A stretch of 64,000 nucleotides of DNA from DAOTYH01 sp034435015 (GCA_034435015.1 DAOTYH010000088.1:5352-69351), one strand, 5' to 3'. Numbered from the stretch's first letter, positions 1-9,334 are shown. Notes: generated by a model from the sequence alone, not told the origin. Program-made: numbers and translations.

Positions 1-2
1 CG

Positions 3-2006
3 CTGGTGACAGCGGCGTTGCTCAACGCCGAGTCGTATGGGAAGCTGGCAGAACACAGCGAGGATGCAACCAGTGAGGCCGCGGCTAAAGTAGCCGCACT
101 GACTGATGACCTGACAGCTAAGATGGCCGAGCTGAATCAGGCCCAGCGCCAGATCAGCGAGATGAAGGCCTACATCCGCGATATCCACCGTCAACTGGAT
201 GAGCTTCCTAGACAGCAGGAATTGCTTCGCGAGCAAAATGAAGCACTCACAACTGAGATTGAACACCTGCGCCGCGATGCGGAACTGGCCGAGCAGTTGC
301 GTCACGAGAATGAGATGCTCAAGCAGATCCTGCAACAGAAGGAGGCGAGCCTCCAAATCATTGAGAAGGAGCTTGAGCAATTACGCCAGAAGTCATCAGG
401 CAATGCCCTGTTAGCCAATCAGGCTGACAGCTATTTTCTTCAGCGTCAACTTGAAGAGGCGAGAGTAGCCGCTCAGACCGAGATCGCCTCCCTGCGGGCA
501 CGTCTCGCCCAGGCGTCTATCAGCCAGCAGGAGGTTGCTTTCCTGCAAGAACAACTGGCACTCAAGGCCCGTGAGACGATCAGTCTACAGGCCCGCCTGA
601 CAGAAGCACAAGCAGTGGCGGAAGCCCTCCGCGAGCAGATCAACAATCGTACCGGCAATCCAAGAGAACTAGAGGCTCTACAGGCACGTGTAGCCGCGCA
701 GGCGGCTGAACTAGCGGCACTCAAGGCTGAGTTAGCCGAAGCTCAAGCCAGCGCCAATCTAGCACCAGAGGCTGTGCATGCCACTCAGGCAATGGAGCAA
801 ATTGACCGGGAGGCCATGATACAGCTTGAGGCTCAACTGGCCGAACGGGCGGCCCTGATCGAGGCGCTGGAAGCCCAATTGGCTGAGAAGACACGTGCCA
901 TTGTCGAACTCAAATCACATATGGCCGAGGTAGACATCTCGCTCCGCAACATGGAGAAGCAACTCTCCTACAAGACTGAGGAGGTCGCCGCCTTGCAGGC
1001 CAGCCTAGCTGAGGCGCACGCCCAAGCCCAGCAACGCATCAGGGCACTGGAGGCCAGCTTACCATCAACCAAGCGGGAGGTCACCGAAGTGGACCGGGCC
1101 CGCATCGAAGCACTGGAAGCGCAACTGGCCGAGAAGGCCGCCGCCATCCAGCTCCTAGAGCGACAGCTTCAGGAAACCAGCCAGTCTATGGCCATGCTTG
1201 AGCAACAACTAAGCGCCACGAATCAGGCTGTGGATGCGGCTATTTCTGAGGCACGCCAGATCGACTCTTCAGACGAAGTGATTGCCTCGATTGCTCAAGA
1301 GCTTCGTACCCCTATGAGTTCAATCATGGGCTACACAGAACTGCTTCTGCGCGAGTCGGTTGGTATCCTTGGCTCGTTGCAACGCAAGTTCCTCCAGCGT
1401 GTGAAGGCCAACACGGAGCGGATGGGGGCACTGCTTGATGACTTGATCCGTATCACGGCGCTGGATACAGGCCGTCTGCAACTTGAGCCTGAAAAGGTCG
1501 AGGTGATCTACGCCGTTGAAGAAGTGATCATGACTGTCGCCAACCAGTACCGTGAAAAGGGACTGACATTGCGCCTTGCTCTGCCGGAGGAACTTCCCCC
1601 CATCACAGCCGACCGGGACGCTCTCTCGCAGGTTATCGGGCATTTACTTTCCAATGCGGCGCTGGCATCACCGGTGGGGGGCGAGGTTCAGCTACTGGTA
1701 GACACACGTGAAGATCGGCTTCCTTTTCCTGACGGCGAAAGAGAAACAGCCTGCCTCTATATTGAGGTAGAGGACTCTGGCTCCGGCGTGGCTGTAGAGG
1801 ACTATGATCGTGTCTTTATGCGCAAGTATCGGGCTGACAATCCGCTGATCGAGGGGCTGGGAGATACAGGGGTCAGCCTCTCGTTAGCCAAAGCACTGGT
1901 AGATGCTCATGGAGGCCGCATCTGGCTAACCAGCCAGAAGGATGTCGGCACGACTTTTCATGTCCTGTTGCCGCTTGAGCCAAACCGGCAGGGAGGTGCT
2001 ATGTGA
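3..2006 (+). CDS. Coiled-coil histidine-kinase-like protein, 5' end cut by the window, phosphoacceptor His replaced
   Basis: The frame is open to the left edge, so the true start probably lies outside; a GTG at 6 is the first start codon visible. Numbering from that GTG, residues 20-410 are a long Ala/Glu/Gln-rich coiled coil with repeated ALEAQLAEK-type units. A HisKA-like segment follows, then an ATPase domain with a recognisable G1 box (DSGSGV) and a degenerate G2 (GDTGVSLSLA). The H-box reads AQELRTPM: the phosphoacceptor His is Gln431 (codon CAA, 1296-1298). Known family members need this His to autophosphorylate, so I infer a pseudokinase or scaffold. The next gene overlaps it by 4 bp, which suggests co-translation. 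Confidence 0.85.
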   Translation: MVTAALLNAESYGKLAEHSEDATSEAAAKVAALTDDLTAKMAELNQAQRQISEMKAYIRDIHRQLDELPRQQELLREQNEALTTEIEHLRRDAELAEQLRHENEMLKQILQQKEASLQIIEKELEQLRQKSSGNALLANQADSYFLQRQLEEARVAAQTEIASLRARLAQASISQQEVAFLQEQLALKARETISLQARLTEAQAVAEALREQINNRTGNPRELEALQARVAAQAAELAALKAELAEAQASANLAPEAVHATQAMEQIDREAMIQLEAQLAERAALIEALEAQLAEKTRAIVELKSHMAEVDISLRNMEKQLSYKTEEVAALQASLAEAHAQAQQRIRALEASLPSTKREVTEVDRARIEALEAQLAEKAAAIQLLERQLQETSQSMAMLEQQLSATNQAVDAAISEARQIDSSDEVIASIAQELRTPMSSIMGYTELLLRESVGILGSLQRKFLQRVKANTERMGALLDDLIRITALDTGRLQLEPEKVEVIYAVEEVIMTVANQYREKGLTLRLALPEELPPITADRDALSQVIGHLLSNAALASPVGGEVQLLVDTREDRLPFPDGERETACLYIEVEDSGSGVAVEDYDRVFMRKYRADNPLIEGLGDTGVSLSLAKALVDAHGGRIWLTSQKDVGTTFHVLLPLEPNRQGGAM

Positions 2007-2923
2007 GACCTGGTCTGAAACAGCAAGCCCTAGCCGGATTTGTCGCCCTGCTGGTTGTCACGGGCACCCTGATCGGCGGGGTCATACTGGCCTTCGGCGA
2101 CAACCCCTCTGCCGGGCAGGAGACCGGAAGAAGTGCACCGACCGCTACTCCTTACCGCATCCCCACCCTGCCGCCGGCCAGCCCGGAGGCCACCGCCACC
2201 CGCTCCCCCGAAGATACTCCTGCCGTCACGGTAGTCATCATTCCGACCAGTACGCCTGTGACGCAACCTGCCCTTCCCTCCCCAGCAACGGCTCAGACCA
2301 CACAGCCCTGCTCCCCCCAAACAGGCTGGGTACCTTATATCGTCCAACCGGGAGACACGTTGTTCCAAATCGGCCTGCGTTACGGCCTGACGGTAGATGC
2401 CCTCATGCGGGGGGGATGTCTCACCTCGACACAATTGACCGCCGGTGAACTTATCCTTGTCCCCAACACGCAACCGCGGGCCTCCTCCACCCCTCTTCCT
2501 ACACAACCCACCCATCCAACTCTGACTGTGCCTCCCGGCTCTCCAACCATTACACCTTCCGCTACTTTTGAGCCTTTCCCAACCAGTACCCAGACGTCCA
2601 CTGACGGGGCTTGCACCAACCTCAACTCAACCATCACTTCTCCCCAGGTAGGGGAGGTTTTAAGCGGAATAGTCCGCTTCTACGGTACAGCCAGAGCGCG
2701 TGATTTTGCCTTCTACAAGCTTGAGATTCGGCAAGAAGGGGCTTCCACGCCGGCAGACTTTGTCACCTTCTACACAGGTTACCAGCAGGTTGTAGAGGGT
2801 TTGCTGGCCGAATTGGATACCCGCCTGTGGCCCAACGGCGAATACTGGATCAGGCTGGTCGTAGTAGACACAACAGGCAACTACCCTGAACGGTGCTCCA
2901 ACCTGTATATCCTAAGCAACTAG
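2003..2923 (+). CDS. Membrane-anchored LysM-domain protein
   Basis: This 306-residue protein starts at GTG 2003 inside the stop of the preceding gene (4-bp GTGA overlap), with a GGGAGG ribosome-binding site at 1991. An N-terminal hydrophobic segment (about 9-30) is followed by a Thr/Pro-rich linker. A LysM domain spans about residues 110-155, with the typical YIVQPGDTLFQIGLRYGL start and an ILVPN end. After a second Thr/Pro linker comes a C-terminal beta-rich domain of about 100 residues, resembling Ig-like envelope modules. LysM domains bind peptidoglycan or other GlcNAc polymers, so it probably sits at the cell wall. Coupling to the kinase-like gene suggests an envelope-sensing pair; that is inference. 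Confidence 0.85.
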   Translation: MRPGLKQQALAGFVALLVVTGTLIGGVILAFGDNPSAGQETGRSAPTATPYRIPTLPPASPEATATRSPEDTPAVTVVIIPTSTPVTQPALPSPATAQTTQPCSPQTGWVPYIVQPGDTLFQIGLRYGLTVDALMRGGCLTSTQLTAGELILVPNTQPRASSTPLPTQPTHPTLTVPPGSPTITPSATFEPFPTSTQTSTDGACTNLNSTITSPQVGEVLSGIVRFYGTARARDFAFYKLEIRQEGASTPADFVTFYTGYQQVVEGLLAELDTRLWPNGEYWIRLVVVDTTGNYPERCSNLYILSN

Positions 2924-2954
2924 CAGGCTAAGTCGAGCTGTACTGGTTAAGCCG

Positions 2955-3920
2955 CTACAGGTAGCCATGATCGCGGAACCAGTTGATGGTATCTTGCACG
3001 GTCTCTTCAAAAGGCCGGGGGGTGAATCCAAAAGTCCGTTGACCCTTCTCAGAGTTGAGAGACTGAAAATACCCAAGGGCAAAGGTCAGCTCCGGCACAG
3101 GCAGGCGGATTACCCGGCCAAGCCGCATGAGGCGGTCGGCAAGATGAACATCAAGAACCCAAGCGGGAGGTCTGACTCCAATAATTTCAGCCGCGCGGCG
3201 AAGCGCATCATTCAGCTTCATGTTATGCCCCCCGATGATATACCGCTCACCCGGGTTGCCCTGAGTGACGCCCCGCACATGTGCCAGAGCGACATCGCGT
3301 ACATCTACAATGTTTGTCGGCACGTCTACACTGACCGGGAAACGCCTTCGTGCTAGATCAAGGAGTAACCGCCCTGTAGTAGGCTTCAGATCGCCAGGGC
3401 CAAAGACAGCCGCCGGACACAAGATCAAGGCGGGCAGTCCCTCTAGAACCGCACGCAACACCTCATATTCCATGATCAGCTTACTTTCAAAGTAGGCATT
3501 CTTGACAGAACCCGGCACATACCAGTCTCGTTCGTCGGCCAAGCGGCTCGATCCAGCAGGGGGAAACCCAATGGTCGTCAATGAGCTGGTATAGATCATC
3601 CGTCTGACGCCAGCTTGACGGGCGGCCTCCAGCACCACACGTATTTGCTCCGCGGCTTGCTGTACAGCACGCTGGATGTTGCGCTCGCGGTAAGCATAAT
3701 AGCCTGCCGCATGAAACAGTACTTCACAGCCTTCCAGGGCGGCCTTTAGACCATCACCATTCGTTAGATCACCATCGTGCCAGGTGATAGGAACATCCCC
3801 GACCGCACCTACAGCGCCCGGACGCCGGCGCAGGCCATGAACCTCGAATCCAGCCTCATAAGCCGTGCGGGCGATATGTCCTCCTATAAAGCCGGTTGCA
3901 CCAAGAACCAGCGCACGCAT
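2955..3920 (-). CDS. Extended SDR: NAD(P)-dependent epimerase/dehydratase or reductase
   Basis: I chose the ATG at 3920 because GGAGGAG lies 6 bases upstream; an in-frame start 57 bases earlier has no such site. The 321-residue protein opens with the Rossmann motif LGATGFIGGH, and the catalytic Tyr-x3-Lys appears as YFESK with an upstream TSS. The overall look is that of dihydroflavonol-reductase/HpnA-like extended short-chain dehydrogenases, which act on sugars or small carbonyl compounds. The substrate cannot be read from the sequence. It lies just after a terminator hairpin on the same strand, with only about 30 bases between, so it may be transcribed by read-through from cpaB. Confidence 0.8.
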   Translation of the reverse strand: MRALVLGATGFIGGHIARTAYEAGFEVHGLRRRPGAVGAVGDVPITWHDGDLTNGDGLKAALEGCEVLFHAAGYYAYRERNIQRAVQQAAEQIRVVLEAARQAGVRRMIYTSSLTTIGFPPAGSSRLADERDWYVPGSVKNAYFESKLIMEYEVLRAVLEGLPALILCPAAVFGPGDLKPTTGRLLLDLARRRFPVSVDVPTNIVDVRDVALAHVRGVTQGNPGERYIIGGHNMKLNDALRRAAEIIGVRPPAWVLDVHLADRLMRLGRVIRLPVPELTFALGYFQSLNSEKGQRTFGFTPRPFEETVQDTINWFRDHGYL

Positions 3921-3950
3921 CAGAACTCCTCCCGGTTCGCAAAGGGTAAA

Positions 3951-3983
3951 CACGCAAAACGCCCCATGCAAAACCATGGGGCG
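3951..3983 (-). terminator. Intrinsic terminator after the 57-aa gene
   Basis: Read on the minus strand, a 9-bp perfect stem CGCCCCATG/CATGGGGCG with a 6-base loop is followed by TTTTGCGTGTTT. It lies 31 bases after the small gene's stop and about 30 bases before the epimerase start. Confidence 0.75.
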
Positions 3984-4014
3984 CTGCGTCTATCTTACCA
4001 GATTGGGCAGGCCG

Positions 4015-4188
4015 TTAGTTCGCAGTATCTGACGTGCCGCCGCCCTCACCCAAGAAAATGTTCTCGAGGCGGGGAGCATAGGCTCCGTTGGGCTTCTGAA
4101 CATACGAGAGCCTGACAAGATACTTCGGGGCCTCGCTCTTGCGGGTCTTACCGACGGTCTTCTTAGCGCCCTTCTTTTCTCCAGCCAT
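4015..4188 (-). CDS. Small basic protein of 57 residues, unknown function
   Basis: An ATG at 4188 opens a 57-codon frame ending at TAA 4015. The N-terminal third is very rich in Lys (MAGEKKGAKKTVGKTRK), the middle reads like a beta-strand pair (YLVRLSYVQ, YAPRLENIFL), and the end is Gly-rich and acidic. AAGGAGAG lies 13 bases upstream. It sits 39 bp after the cpaB stop and is followed by a strong terminator, so it is probably the last gene of a cpaB transcript. It is too short for many gene callers. I do not recognise the family; nucleic-acid binding is possible from the charge, but that is a guess. Confidence 0.65.
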   Translation of the reverse strand: MAGEKKGAKKTVGKTRKSEAPKYLVRLSYVQKPNGAYAPRLENIFLGEGGGTSDTAN

Positions 4189-4227
4189 TGCTAAATCTTT
4201 CTCTCCTTAACGTCAAACTATGTGTCA

Positions 4228-5403
4228 CTACTGAGGAGGTGTCGCCTCAGCAGCGCTCTGGAAAAGTGCATTGAGCGTGCCCATCGCATCAGCGCGTGGA
4301 TCAAGAGCGACCGGCAACAACTGCGGCACAGCCACGTTATAGAAGTTAATGATGTAATCCAGCGATACCGGGTCGGTGATCACATCGCTGACTTGATTGT
4401 CCAACGCACTTCGTAGCGCCAGATCAATGATCGCGCCCGTCTCGGTCGCATACTTCAGCACCAGTGCATCCTGACGGCTCATGGCTAAGGTAATTATATC
4501 AGGTACAGGCACTGAGGGGATAGGAGTCGGAGTGGGTTGCCCCTCAACCTGCTGAGCGCTGGGAGTCGGTGTAGGTGCTTGGGGAGCAACGGTGACCACA
4601 ATAGGCTGTTCCAGATCGGTAATTGGCCATGTGCCAACGCGCACCACAATAGCGTTGTCAATCACCAGTTGCGTTGTCTGCCGGGCAATCTGACCTTGAG
4701 ACGGCCCTTCGTTCGGTATGATCAGCGTCGTGTTGCCCAATAGGCCTGTCTCTTCACGGCCCACAGTATATTCAAGGGTGGACAGTTGTTGCGTCTCAGG
4801 ATCAATGACAAACAGGATGCCACGATTAGGCAACATGGTCTGGAAGTCCTGATCAACATCCACAAAACGGAAGGACATCATGATGTCCACGTGATCACCC
4901 GCACGCAGGGCGTAACCCACCGAGTTCAGGCGCGTGATTGGTATTGAAACAGCTACCATACCGGAGGGGATCAACAGAGCCGCGTCAGACCCGACATTGG
5001 CTAGGCTGGTCGGCTGGTCACCGGGGGTGATCATGAAGTCCATAACCGGCTGGCCGTTGAGGATGTCTACACGAGCAATACGACCCTCTACCTGTTCCAG
5101 TCCCCCATTCTCCAGAAGCAACGCGCCCGCTGGAGGAGGAGCCTGAACCAGAATTGGCCAGGCCATGGTGGTAACATCCTGAGCAGACAAACGTGCCCCA
5201 CGGGGGATGTCTCTAGCGGCAACAATGATGTTAATCACCGGCGGCGGGGTAGGGGGGGCCTCAGTAGGTTGCTGACCCACAGCCGGTCCTCCTCCACCTC
5301 CGAGACCCTGCAACGCAAAGACCGCCACTATGACAATGACAAGCACGACCACGATCAGCAAGATCAGCACGATACCTGTTCTGCGGCCACGACCAGCACT
5401 CAT
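4228..5403 (-). CDS. cpaB: Flp pilus assembly protein CpaB (SAF domain)
   Basis: The 391-residue protein starts at ATG 5403, 10 bases after AGGAGA. Residues 8-32 are a strongly hydrophobic transmembrane helix after a basic MSAGRGRR. A Gly/Pro-rich linker leads into the CpaB/RcpC SAF-like domain (AARDIPRGARLSAQDV at about 65-80; a GDHVDIMMSF strand near 190). CpaB proteins act in the inner-membrane part of tight-adherence (Tad/Flp) pili. A long Thr/Pro linker interrupts the C-terminal half. No other tad/cpa gene is nearby, so this copy is either detached from its cluster or works elsewhere in the envelope. A 57-aa gene follows in the same direction. Confidence 0.85.
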   Translation of the reverse strand: MSAGRGRRTGIVLILLIVVVLVIVIVAVFALQGLGGGGGPAVGQQPTEAPPTPPPVINIIVAARDIPRGARLSAQDVTTMAWPILVQAPPPAGALLLENGGLEQVEGRIARVDILNGQPVMDFMITPGDQPTSLANVGSDAALLIPSGMVAVSIPITRLNSVGYALRAGDHVDIMMSFRFVDVDQDFQTMLPNRGILFVIDPETQQLSTLEYTVGREETGLLGNTTLIIPNEGPSQGQIARQTTQLVIDNAIVVRVGTWPITDLEQPIVVTVAPQAPTPTPSAQQVEGQPTPTPIPSVPVPDIITLAMSRQDALVLKYATETGAIIDLALRSALDNQVSDVITDPVSLDYIINFYNVAVPQLLPVALDPRADAMGTLNALFQSAAEATPPQ

Positions 5404-5600
5404 AGCAATCTCTCCTGATGCTGTTAAACAGGGGTAGATGAGCCGGCTCTTTGTCAACCGCTCAAAATCTGAAACACGACCCGGCGGGCCTCAGCCCAAC
5501 CCTCTGTGGCTAATTATACGCTATTGCAAAATGCAGGCAAATCGGCCAGCACAAGGGCCTGTGAGAGGACAATTTCCGCTATCAGCAAGTCTCACCCAGT

Positions 5601-5647
5601 AAAGGGTGGCTCCTAGTGCTCCTAGTGGGAGCAGAGCCACCCCTTTT
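5601..5647 (-). terminator. Hairpin terminator after the Hdr/fumarate-reductase operon
   Basis: A 12-bp stem (AAAGGGTGGCTC at 5601 with GAGCCACCCCTTT at 5634, one bulged base) encloses a loop holding two CTCCTAGTG-like words. It lies 24 bases past the frdA-like stop. The flanks are A/T-rich on both sides, so it may work in either direction. Confidence 0.55.
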
Positions 5648-5670
5648 GTTCTCCTTTCAATACTGTGCGA

Positions 5671-7317
5671 TCAGCGCGTGACAGGTATCAGCGGCTCTTC
5701 GCGCACTGGGTGAGTATGGCGCGTGTAATCAGGCAACAGAATGGGAGCCGGACGTCCTCCCTCCAGCCCCGCCTGCTGACGGGCCGCTTTCCAGTCGTGC
5801 AGATGGTTGATGGTCAGCTCGCCATAGCCAGAACGGAGCGCATACTCCGCCGCCGAGTGCCCTGCCCGCCTGCCGAAAACCACCACATCCAGCAGTGAGT
5901 TGCCCATCAGGCGATTTGTGCCATGTACCCCGCCGGATGCCTCCCCTGCCACAAACAGGCCAGGGATACCAGTCATACAGTTCGCATCAATGGCTATGCC
6001 GCCATTCTGATAGTGCAGGGTAGGGTAGACCAGAATTGGCTGGCGGGTCATATCAATGCCAAACCGTCTGAACTGGCGTACCATAGCTGGAAGCGCCTTC
6101 TCAATCGTTCCCGGCCCCCGGATCAGGTCAATGAGCGGCGAATCCAGCCAAACACCCGGCTGGCCGGTTGGTGTGATGATCCCGTTTCCTCGCTCCCTGC
6201 ACTCACGGATGATAGCGGCAGACTCCACATCTCGCGTTTCGAGGGGATAGACGAATTGCTCACCATGGATATTGCACAACTGTGCCCCGATACCACGCAC
6301 CTTCTCGGTGACGAGCTGGCCCAGAATCTGCTCAGGGTAAGCCGCCCCCGTGGGGTGATACTGCATCGTATGAAGGAAGGCCAACCGCGCCCCAACACGG
6401 TAGGCCAACACCAGCCCGTCCGCTGTTGCCCCATAATGATTAGTCGTTGCAAAGCCCTGATAATGCAGTCGGCCACTGCCGCCGGTAGCAATGACCACAG
6501 CTCTCGCCTGTACAACACGATACTCGCGCGTTTCGAGGTCAAGCAAGATAGCCCCCGTCACATTGCCTTTGCCGTCCGTGAGCAGCTCAATAACCGGGTT
6601 GAACTCCAATACTTGGATGCGGTCACTGCGGCTACGGACTTCGTCGCGCAGAACGCGCATGATCTCCGCGCCGGTATAGTCACGGGCTGAGTGCATCCGC
6701 TTGCGTGATGTTCCCCCGCCATGTGCTGTGCTCATCGTGCCGTCGGGGCGCTTGTCAAACATCACCCCAAGCTGTTCGAGCCAAGCAATGACTTCGGGAG
6801 CATCCATGACCAGCGCTTCAACCAGATCAGGGGCATTGTCGAAGTGTCCCCCGCCCATGACATCCAGATAGTGGATGGCGGGTGAGTCATTGGGCTGGCT
6901 GGCGGCCTGAATGCCGCCCTGCGCCATCATCGTGTTGGCATCACCAAAACGCAATTTAGTGACCAGCAGGACATGAGCACCATTCTCTTCAGCCAGCAGG
7001 GCCGCGCTGGCCCCAGCCCCGCCCCCGCCGACCACAAGCACGTCGCAGATGAAATCAGGCTCACCAGGCACAAAGACCGCCGGGTCTAAGTGTGCCGGGC
7101 CTTCTATTACGTCGGCCAACTCGTGGGGCATCCGGTCGCCGGCATTGACGCCCAGCCGGATTGGACGTGCCATCTCCTCAATGTAATCGGGGTGAAAACA
7201 CCTTAATACCTCATCACGCTCGTCGGGAGTCATACGCGGGAAGGTCTGGCTCAGACGGGCTTGGCGGGTCGCCTCAACCTTAGCAATCGAGGCGAGCATT
7301 TCCTCAGTGTAAGACAT
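5671..7317 (-). CDS. Fumarate reductase/succinate dehydrogenase flavoprotein-like subunit
   Basis: This 548-residue protein starts at ATG 7317, preceded by GGAGGA. It belongs to the FrdA/SdhA/NadB flavoprotein family: FAD Rossmann motif GGGGAG at 97-102, MAQGGIQA, the HPTG signature, a catalytic-type Arg in EKVRGIG, PTLHYQNGGI with the substrate-binding His, and HGTNRLMGNSLLD near the C-terminus. About 90 residues precede the FAD motif, which is unusual for SdhA, and the C-terminal domain is short. It is the last gene of the Hdr cluster, directly after its FeS partner. Expected chemistry is fumarate/succinate or a related enoate; L-aspartate oxidase is less likely given the neighbours. Confidence 0.85.
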   Translation of the reverse strand: MSYTEEMLASIAKVEATRQARLSQTFPRMTPDERDEVLRCFHPDYIEEMARPIRLGVNAGDRMPHELADVIEGPAHLDPAVFVPGEPDFICDVLVVGGGGAGASAALLAEENGAHVLLVTKLRFGDANTMMAQGGIQAASQPNDSPAIHYLDVMGGGHFDNAPDLVEALVMDAPEVIAWLEQLGVMFDKRPDGTMSTAHGGGTSRKRMHSARDYTGAEIMRVLRDEVRSRSDRIQVLEFNPVIELLTDGKGNVTGAILLDLETREYRVVQARAVVIATGGSGRLHYQGFATTNHYGATADGLVLAYRVGARLAFLHTMQYHPTGAAYPEQILGQLVTEKVRGIGAQLCNIHGEQFVYPLETRDVESAAIIRECRERGNGIITPTGQPGVWLDSPLIDLIRGPGTIEKALPAMVRQFRRFGIDMTRQPILVYPTLHYQNGGIAIDANCMTGIPGLFVAGEASGGVHGTNRLMGNSLLDVVVFGRRAGHSAAEYALRSGYGELTINHLHDWKAARQQAGLEGGRPAPILLPDYTRHTHPVREEPLIPVTR

Positions 7318-7366
7318 GGTTTGCTTCCTCCGCTTTGTAGCAGTGAGCTATCAGCGTGCTGGTCAC

Positions 7367-8047
7367 TTATTCAGGTTCAATATCACGCGAGTTATATAAC
7401 TGTTGCAGGCTGGCCCTATCCATCGCCTTAAGAGAGGCAATCTTGGCATTGAAATCGCCTCGCCTGATCTCCTCAATTCGTTGCTCCAAATGAGCTGATC
7501 GGGGAGCCAAATAGCGTCCGTACAGGCGCCGGGATAGGAGGGCCACGTTGTACTGCGTCTCCTCGACCGGACAGCGGGCAGAACATAGCCCGCACGCAAT
7601 GCAGTCAAACGATATGTCAGCGACAGCCGCAATATCTCCCCGCATGGCGGCGGCCATGTAGGCCCGCACGTCAATCTCTTGAGGGCAGGCCTTCGAGCAT
7701 GTTCCGCAGGCCAGGCAACGCAGTATCTCAGGATAAAGCGTGAAGAGGGTTGCCGCCGTCGGCTCCAGCTCGCTCAGCCGGTAATCTGCACGCCGCGCTG
7801 GGAAGAAGGGTATCTGGGCCAGGTACATATTTGGCACTACAACTGTCTGGCAGGCCAGCGCAAAGTGCAGTGTTGGGTCGCCCTTGATCCGATAGACAGT
7901 GGCACACGCCCCACAGAAACCGCTACGGCAACCCACCCCGCGCGTCAGTGTATAACCCGCATACTCAAGCGCCTTGATGATGGTCAGCGTGGGGGGAACT
8001 TCCACCCGCTGACCCATAATGTAGATCGGAATGGTTTGATCGGTCAC
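7367..8047 (-). CDS. FrdB/SdhB-like iron-sulfur protein (2Fe-2S plus two 4Fe-4S)
   Basis: I prefer the GTG at 8047, which has GGGAGATGG at a good distance; a TTG at 8062 in the same frame lacks such a site. The protein (226 residues) has an N-terminal plant-type 2Fe-2S fold with CRSGFCGAC and a fourth Cys in LACQT. Two 4Fe-4S motifs follow, CLACGTCSKACP and CIACGLCSARCP. This matches the TfrB/FrdB N-terminal plan without the fused CCG (HdrB) domain of methanogen TfrB; HdrB proteins are encoded separately upstream. It should pass electrons between the FrdA-like flavin and the rest of the Hdr assembly. Confidence 0.82.
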   Translation of the reverse strand: MTDQTIPIYIMGQRVEVPPTLTIIKALEYAGYTLTRGVGCRSGFCGACATVYRIKGDPTLHFALACQTVVVPNMYLAQIPFFPARRADYRLSELEPTAATLFTLYPEILRCLACGTCSKACPQEIDVRAYMAAAMRGDIAAVADISFDCIACGLCSARCPVEETQYNVALLSRRLYGRYLAPRSAHLEQRIEEIRRGDFNAKIASLKAMDRASLQQLYNSRDIEPE

Positions 8048-8104
8048 AATTCCATCTCCCAAACCGTAATGATGATGACGCCCATACTCACTGGGCCTCG
8101 AATT

Positions 8105-9283
8105 TCACTTACGCTGTACCTCTCCCAGCGTCACAAGTTCATCCCGCTGGAAAGTCGCTACAGGCAATGGCTCATGTATGTCACGCCCTGCCACATAATT
8201 GAAAATCCCCTGCGTCTGGCGGGCTACCGCCTGAAAGAGCGTGTCAACAGGCAGGTGAGCCGGGCAGGCACTGGTGCACAAGCCACACCCTACACATGAG
8301 GTAGTGACATGGCTAAGGCGCGTCAGTTGAAACGTGATCGTATCGCCGGGCAGGCGAGCCGCCCCTTTGCGTTTGGCCCAGCCCATATAGCGGCGCGGCT
8401 CATGGGCAAAGGTGCTGGTACGGAATAAGCACTCCTTGCAATAACAGATCGGGCAGGCCACCGTACAGTTGTGGCAACGCTGGCACAGCTCAAACTCCTC
8501 AATCAAGCCGGGGGTGCCATCCTCACGGGGGCGCATCTGGACAGCTACTGCGTCCAGCTCAGCCTCTCGTCTTGCATGCCGGGCCGCGACCAAGCCCTCT
8601 ACTGCCTGCCGGTGCGAAGCGGTATCCGCGCCGTCGGTCAGGCCCAGCGGCCCCAGCAGTGACTCGTCCGCCAGTTCAAGCAGTATAGCCTGCCGGCTGT
8701 CCACCCCAATCGTATGCAGGCTGATGTCAGCATTCCAGGCAACAGGAGTCTCACAAATGGTACAGGCATGACGGAAAGGCAGGTCGCCGGGCGCATCGGG
8801 GCTGGCGGCTTGCGCGGCTTCCAGCACAGCGGCTGTGTAGCTGTCTGGATGACCACCCGCAGACTTCAGATCGGTCACCTCATAAGTGCCCACGCAATCC
8901 ACGCCGATTGTCAGTAGTTGATCGTAACGTACCTGCCGGAGCTTGGAAAGTTCAACCGTAGCTCGTAACTCACATGGACGCATGACGACCGCAATGCGAG
9001 GCAGTGCCGTAGCAGGCCGTCCATTAGATGTATCTACAGGGCGTTCAGTGACCAGCGAGATCATTCGGGCACCGCTGATCGGGATGACCGGCAGGAGGGG
9101 ATTGGCCAGCTCCATGTGAGCAGGATCAGTTACCAGTGCAGGCTGAACGGATCGCCCATCGTGAGTTTCGAGCGGCACCAGCACAGCTTCGACCAGCCCT
9201 TCACTGAGCAGACGCGCCAAGAAGCGGCGGATCGTATCCAGCGTCCCTTGTTCAGCAACCGGCAGGTTAGCAAAAACACTCAT
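8105..9283 (-). CDS. FrhB/FdhB-like flavin-FeS electron-transfer protein, copy 2
   Basis: The 392-residue protein starts at ATG 9283 after AGGGAGAG. It resembles the beta subunit of F420-reducing hydrogenase and formate dehydrogenase: the PCELRATVEL segment with a following IGVDCVGTYE is the typical core. A C-terminal ferredoxin region has CQRCHNCTVACP with an extra CYCKEC, then CVGCGLCTSACP. Such subunits carry FAD and reduce F420, ferredoxin or another low-potential carrier. It is a paralogue of its upstream neighbour, about 50 bases away. The electron partner cannot be decided from sequence; no hydrogenase or formate dehydrogenase catalytic subunit lies in the window. Confidence 0.7.
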   Translation of the reverse strand: MSVFANLPVAEQGTLDTIRRFLARLLSEGLVEAVLVPLETHDGRSVQPALVTDPAHMELANPLLPVIPISGARMISLVTERPVDTSNGRPATALPRIAVVMRPCELRATVELSKLRQVRYDQLLTIGVDCVGTYEVTDLKSAGGHPDSYTAAVLEAAQAASPDAPGDLPFRHACTICETPVAWNADISLHTIGVDSRQAILLELADESLLGPLGLTDGADTASHRQAVEGLVAARHARREAELDAVAVQMRPREDGTPGLIEEFELCQRCHNCTVACPICYCKECLFRTSTFAHEPRRYMGWAKRKGAARLPGDTITFQLTRLSHVTTSCVGCGLCTSACPAHLPVDTLFQAVARQTQGIFNYVAGRDIHEPLPVATFQRDELVTLGEVQRK

Positions 9284-9334
9284 AAGCGGCTCTCCCTGTT
9301 GAGGCAGGGATCATTGCCCTGCCCCCAGACCATA

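Noticed and set aside
5923..6690. Long plus-strand frame of 255 codons opposite the frdA-like gene
   Set aside because: It is the antisense shadow of a gene with full catalytic motifs; similar long shadows lie opposite most of the Hdr genes.
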